NCBI GenBank assembly: GCA_016838895.1 | Contig: JAEKNU010000048.1 | Location: forward strand, 1-35,261 | DNA length: 35,261 bases | Reading direction: 5' to 3' | Source of the DNA: Chloroflexota bacterium | GTDB taxonomy: Bacteria > Chloroflexota > Anaerolineae > Anaerolineales > Anaerolineaceae | Part shown: positions 32,868-35,261 of the stretch, in pieces | Position numbering within the stretch: the stretch's first letter is position 1 | Layout of the letters: every line of letters starts with the position of its first letter | The notes under the pieces: model-generated | Seen by the model: the letters and a program-made list of their open reading frames with translations, nothing else | Told to the model about the DNA's origin: nothing | Databases searched by the model: none | Program-made: the position numbers and the translations under genes

Positions 32868-32893
32868 AAAAACCATCCTGGTGGACGGTTTTT
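32868..32893 (-). terminator. Terminator of the greA-lysS operon
   Basis: Minus-strand stem AAAAACCGTCC with GGATGGTTTTT (one mismatch), loop ACCA. The arm itself ends in T5, so it can work on either strand and backs up the pfkA terminator. Confidence 0.8.
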
Positions 32894-32905
32894 ATTGCTC
32901 ACAAA

Positions 32906-34423
32906 TTAGGTGTTCGTTCTTTCGCGCAAATGTGGAAAGAGGATCACCTCGCGGATGGTTGGTTGATCAGCCAGGAGCATAACCAAACGGTCAATTCCCA
33001 TGCCAAATCCACCGGTTGGTGGCATACCGTAGGACAATGCCTGTAAGTAGTCATCATCCATCGGATGCTGTTCATCATCTCCATCCTCATAATCACGTCC
33101 CATTTCCAGGAAGCGTGCTTCCTGATCCTGAGGATCATTTAATTCAGAGAAAGCATTACACAATTCCATACCGCCCACAAAGCCTTCAAATCGTTCAACA
33201 ATTTGTGGATTTTCCGCTTTGGATTTCGCCAATGGTGAAATTTCACGCGGGTAGTTATACAGGAAAGTAGGTTGAATAAAACTTGGCTCCAGATAATCAC
33301 CAATCAAAGAATCAATTAATTTACCGCGCGGCAAAGTTGGTGCGACAGAAATTCCTTTCTCCTGCATTGCAGCATACAATGTTTCTTTGGTGGGGAAGGC
33401 TTCGATATCAATACCAACAGTATCAATCAAACCTTGACGTAACTCAACCCGTTTCCAGGGAAGTTCCATGCTGATTTCATTTCCGTTAAACATAAATTTG
33501 CGTGAGCCTAATACTTCATCACAAACATAAGCCAACATATTTTCAGTAAATTCCATGACCTGTAAATAATCAGCGTAAGCCATATAGAACTCAAGCTGGG
33601 TAAATTCAGGATTATGTTTATATGACACGCCTTCGTTGCGAAAATCACGTCCAATTTCATAAACACGATCCATCATCCCTACAATCAATCGTTTCAAATA
33701 TAACTCAAAAGAAATACGCAGATATAGATCCTGCTTTAATTGATTGTGATGAGTAACAAAGGGTTGGGCAGCAGCACCACCATAGATGGGTTGCAAAATA
33801 GGTGTTTCTACCTCTAAAAATGCATTGTCATCCAGAAAATTCCGTAATGCTTTTACTGTTTTCGCGCGTTTTCGAAAAACTTCACGAACTTCCGGATTAA
33901 CAATCAGATCAGCGTACCGTTGACGAAAGCGCATTTCAGGATCTGACAAGGAAGCATGTCGAATCGTTTCTCCATCCACGACTTCATCCTTTGCTGCGGG
34001 TAATGGCGTAATGGCTTTTGCCAGCATACGAAACTCATGGACATGCAAAGTTGCTTCACCAGTCTTGGTACGCATCATTACCCCACTGGCTTCTACATAA
34101 TCACCGATATCATATATATCGCGGAAATTTGCAACAAAATCCTTTCCAAGTTCATTTACCCTGAAAAAAAGTTGTAGTCGCCCATGCGAATCTTCTAAAT
34201 GAGAAAATATAATCTTTCCCATCACACGCAATGAACGCAAGCGTCCTGCCAGGCAGACTTTCACTGCTGAGGCATCTTCCTTTTTTTCTTCAGTATCAAA
34301 TTCTTCTCGAGCAGAGATTGTTGTATGGGTTGGGTTTGCTGATGTCGGATATGGATTTATACCACTCGCAACAATATTTTTTATTTTATCTACTCGAATT
34401 TGTTCTAGATCCGAAAATTTCAT
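32906..34423 (-). CDS. lysS: Lysyl-tRNA synthetase, class II
   Basis: 505 residues. It charges tRNA-Lys. The N-terminal anticodon-binding OB-fold (about 60-160) includes VCLAGRLRSLRVMGKIIF. Class II catalytic motifs: motif 1 region VFRKRAKTVKALRNFLDD, motif 2 IGRDFRNEGVSYKHNPEF, and motif 3 GGFGMGIDRLVMLL. The start MKFSDLEQIRVDKIKNIV resembles other LysRS N-termini, and AAGGAAA lies about 10 nt upstream of ATG 34423. The open frame to 34468 would start inside the palindrome between greA and lysS and is rejected. It is downstream of greA in the same operon. Confidence 0.95.
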   Translation of the reverse strand: MKFSDLEQIRVDKIKNIVASGINPYPTSANPTHTTISAREEFDTEEKKEDASAVKVCLAGRLRSLRVMGKIIFSHLEDSHGRLQLFFRVNELGKDFVANFRDIYDIGDYVEASGVMMRTKTGEATLHVHEFRMLAKAITPLPAAKDEVVDGETIRHASLSDPEMRFRQRYADLIVNPEVREVFRKRAKTVKALRNFLDDNAFLEVETPILQPIYGGAAAQPFVTHHNQLKQDLYLRISFELYLKRLIVGMMDRVYEIGRDFRNEGVSYKHNPEFTQLEFYMAYADYLQVMEFTENMLAYVCDEVLGSRKFMFNGNEISMELPWKRVELRQGLIDTVGIDIEAFPTKETLYAAMQEKGISVAPTLPRGKLIDSLIGDYLEPSFIQPTFLYNYPREISPLAKSKAENPQIVERFEGFVGGMELCNAFSELNDPQDQEARFLEMGRDYEDGDDEQHPMDDDYLQALSYGMPPTGGFGMGIDRLVMLLADQPTIREVILFPHLRERTNT

Positions 34424-34443
34424 ATATATACATTTTCCTTCGA

Positions 34444-34476
34444 CAATACATTTGATTTCAAAAATCAAATGTATTG
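34444..34476 (-). promoter_or_regulatory. Perfect palindrome between greA and lysS
   Basis: A 15-bp perfect stem (34444-34458 with 34462-34476) around a 3-nt loop, starting 6 nt after the greA stop region and ending about 20 nt before the lysS start. No T-run follows on the minus strand. It could be an mRNA stability or processing hairpin, a weak attenuator, or a protein-binding dyad. Confidence 0.7.
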
Positions 34477-34482
34477 TGATGA

Positions 34483-34953
34483 TTATTCAATTTTTAAGAT
34501 TTTCACTTTCATTTTACCATCCGGGGCATCGACCTCTACAACAGTATTGACTGTCTGATCAATGATTGCTCGCCCTAATGGAGACTCATTTGAAATCTTT
34601 CCCTCAATGGGGTTTGCTTCAGCAGCACCCACGACAACATATTGCTCAGGAGAATCTTTATCAATTTTTAGCTTGACTTTTGAACCAAGCTGAACAGTAT
34701 TTTTACCATTGGGCGATTTATCCGGCTCAATAATACGAGCATTGGCTAAGATGATTTCCAATTCTTTAATGCGGCCTTCAACAAATGCCTGTTCATTCTT
34801 GGCTGCTTCAAACTCTGCATTCTCAGTGATATCGCCACCTTCTATAGCTTCTCGAAGGCGCAGCGCAATTTCCTGGCGTCGATCTTGACGCAGGTCATCT
34901 AATTCATCCTGCATCTTCTTGTAACCCTCTTCAGTTAAAAATGATGGTGTCAT
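34483..34953 (-). CDS. greA: Transcription elongation factor GreA
   Basis: 156 residues. It rescues backtracked RNA polymerase by stimulating transcript cleavage. The N-terminal coiled coil (about 5-75) has the acidic tip EGGDITENAEFEAAKNEQ with Asp41 and Glu44, the residues placed at the polymerase active site. The FKBP-like C-terminal domain includes VQLGSKVKL and ISNESPLGRAIIDQ. AAAGGGA lies about 7 nt before the ATG. Length equals the family standard (about 158). It leads the greA-lysS operon, 59 nt before the lysS start. Confidence 0.96.
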   Translation of the reverse strand: MTPSFLTEEGYKKMQDELDDLRQDRRQEIALRLREAIEGGDITENAEFEAAKNEQAFVEGRIKELEIILANARIIEPDKSPNGKNTVQLGSKVKLKIDKDSPEQYVVVGAAEANPIEGKISNESPLGRAIIDQTVNTVVEVDAPDGKMKVKILKIE

Positions 34954-35189
34954 GTTGATCCCTTTTTTCTTTTTGGTTTATTTTTTATTGATCAACGATA
35001 TTTTCGGTGATTAAACGAAATAAAACCACTCCACCTGGAGCGATTTGCATATCAGTTATTATTGCGAAAGATTTTCCTTCTTTTCCCTATAATCCGCCTA
35101 TCTTATCACAGTTAATTTTCAAACGCAAGCAAAATTATCCCTACAAATTGGTAATGAATATACATGCAAATTATTTTATACAAAATTTG
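34954..35189. other. Intergenic stretch upstream of greA without a recognisable gene
   Basis: About 235 bp, AT-rich. It must hold the greA promoter on the minus strand, but no clear -35/-10 pair stands out. A TATAAT on the plus strand (35088-35093) has no -35 at proper spacing. A 65-codon frame (35007-35204) runs into the terminal repeat, lacks a ribosome site and is not called. Confidence 0.5.
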
Positions 35190-35261
35190 GTATCATCTCA
35201 ATAAAGCGGGGCAAACGAAAAAGAACTGAAGCCTATTAATTTTTATCATAGGCTGTTAAAA
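35190..35261. repeat. Right copy of 70-bp terminal inverted repeat
   Basis: 35190-35259 equals the reverse complement of 1-70 without mismatch; two further A residues follow to the window end. The inner flank (AAAATTTG) is unrelated to the left inner flank apart from AT-richness. Confidence 0.9.

Noticed and set aside
1..35261. Linear replicon with terminal inverted repeats (phage or plasmid telomeres)
   Set aside because: The content is chromosomal housekeeping (gyrA, dnaE, lysS, greA, pfkA) with no replication, capsid or protelomerase genes. A repeat boundary or assembly edge explains the ends better.

Overview
The window looks like chromosomal DNA from a moderately AT-rich bacterium of the phylum Chloroflexota, probably class Anaerolineae. 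This rests on a large MalT-like LuxR regulator, a secreted protein built from QYFE-type repeats, a CorC/TlyC protein lying between sbcD and sbcC, a DnaE with a long C-terminal extension, and several small proteins of a type I associate with that class. The placement is inference from gene content; no rRNA gene is present to confirm it.

Layout. (1) 1-5990, all minus strand: a membrane protein and a 74-residue protein, a membrane-anchored CocE/NonD hydrolase, and an 884-residue MalT-like regulator. Four GGATGGT-type boxes at about 11-12 bp spacing sit upstream of the hydrolase, next to the regulator gene. (2) 5990-9570, an accessory or decayed zone beside a tRNA-Val gene: a GNAT acetyltransferase, three copies (R3, R1, R2) of a structured repeat, C-terminal or truncated remnants of a glycoside-hydrolase-like protein, a response regulator and an RHS protein, and one intact lipoprotein gene. 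(3) 9660-14490, housekeeping: gyrA, a small membrane protein plus birA, hsp20 and an acidic unknown protein. (4) 14500-23670, one long plus-strand operon with ATGA overlaps: a 50-residue ORF, a C39-like peptidase with TPRs, sbcD, a CNNM/CorC protein, sbcC and two glycosyltransferases. (5) 23680-27680, minus strand: a secreted repeat protein with a leaderless promoter, an APC transporter fused to two universal-stress domains, and an FmdB-type zinc ribbon protein. (6) 27800-32850: dnaE and pfkA. (7) 32870-34960, minus strand: greA-lysS with a perfect palindrome between them.

The window is bounded by a 70-bp perfect inverted repeat (1-70 and 35190-35259). Either the contig stops inside a multicopy element at both ends, or the segment is flanked by recombining repeats.

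The core functions are replication and repair (DnaE, GyrA, SbcCD), transcription elongation (GreA), translation (LysRS, tRNA-Val), glycolysis (Pfk) and biotin attachment (BirA). The most novel signals are the R1/R2/R3 element, which keeps a hairpin by base-pair covariation and, in R2, is followed by its own terminator; the candidate MalT-box array; and promoters whose -10 box lies 6-7 nt from the start codon, implying leaderless mRNAs.
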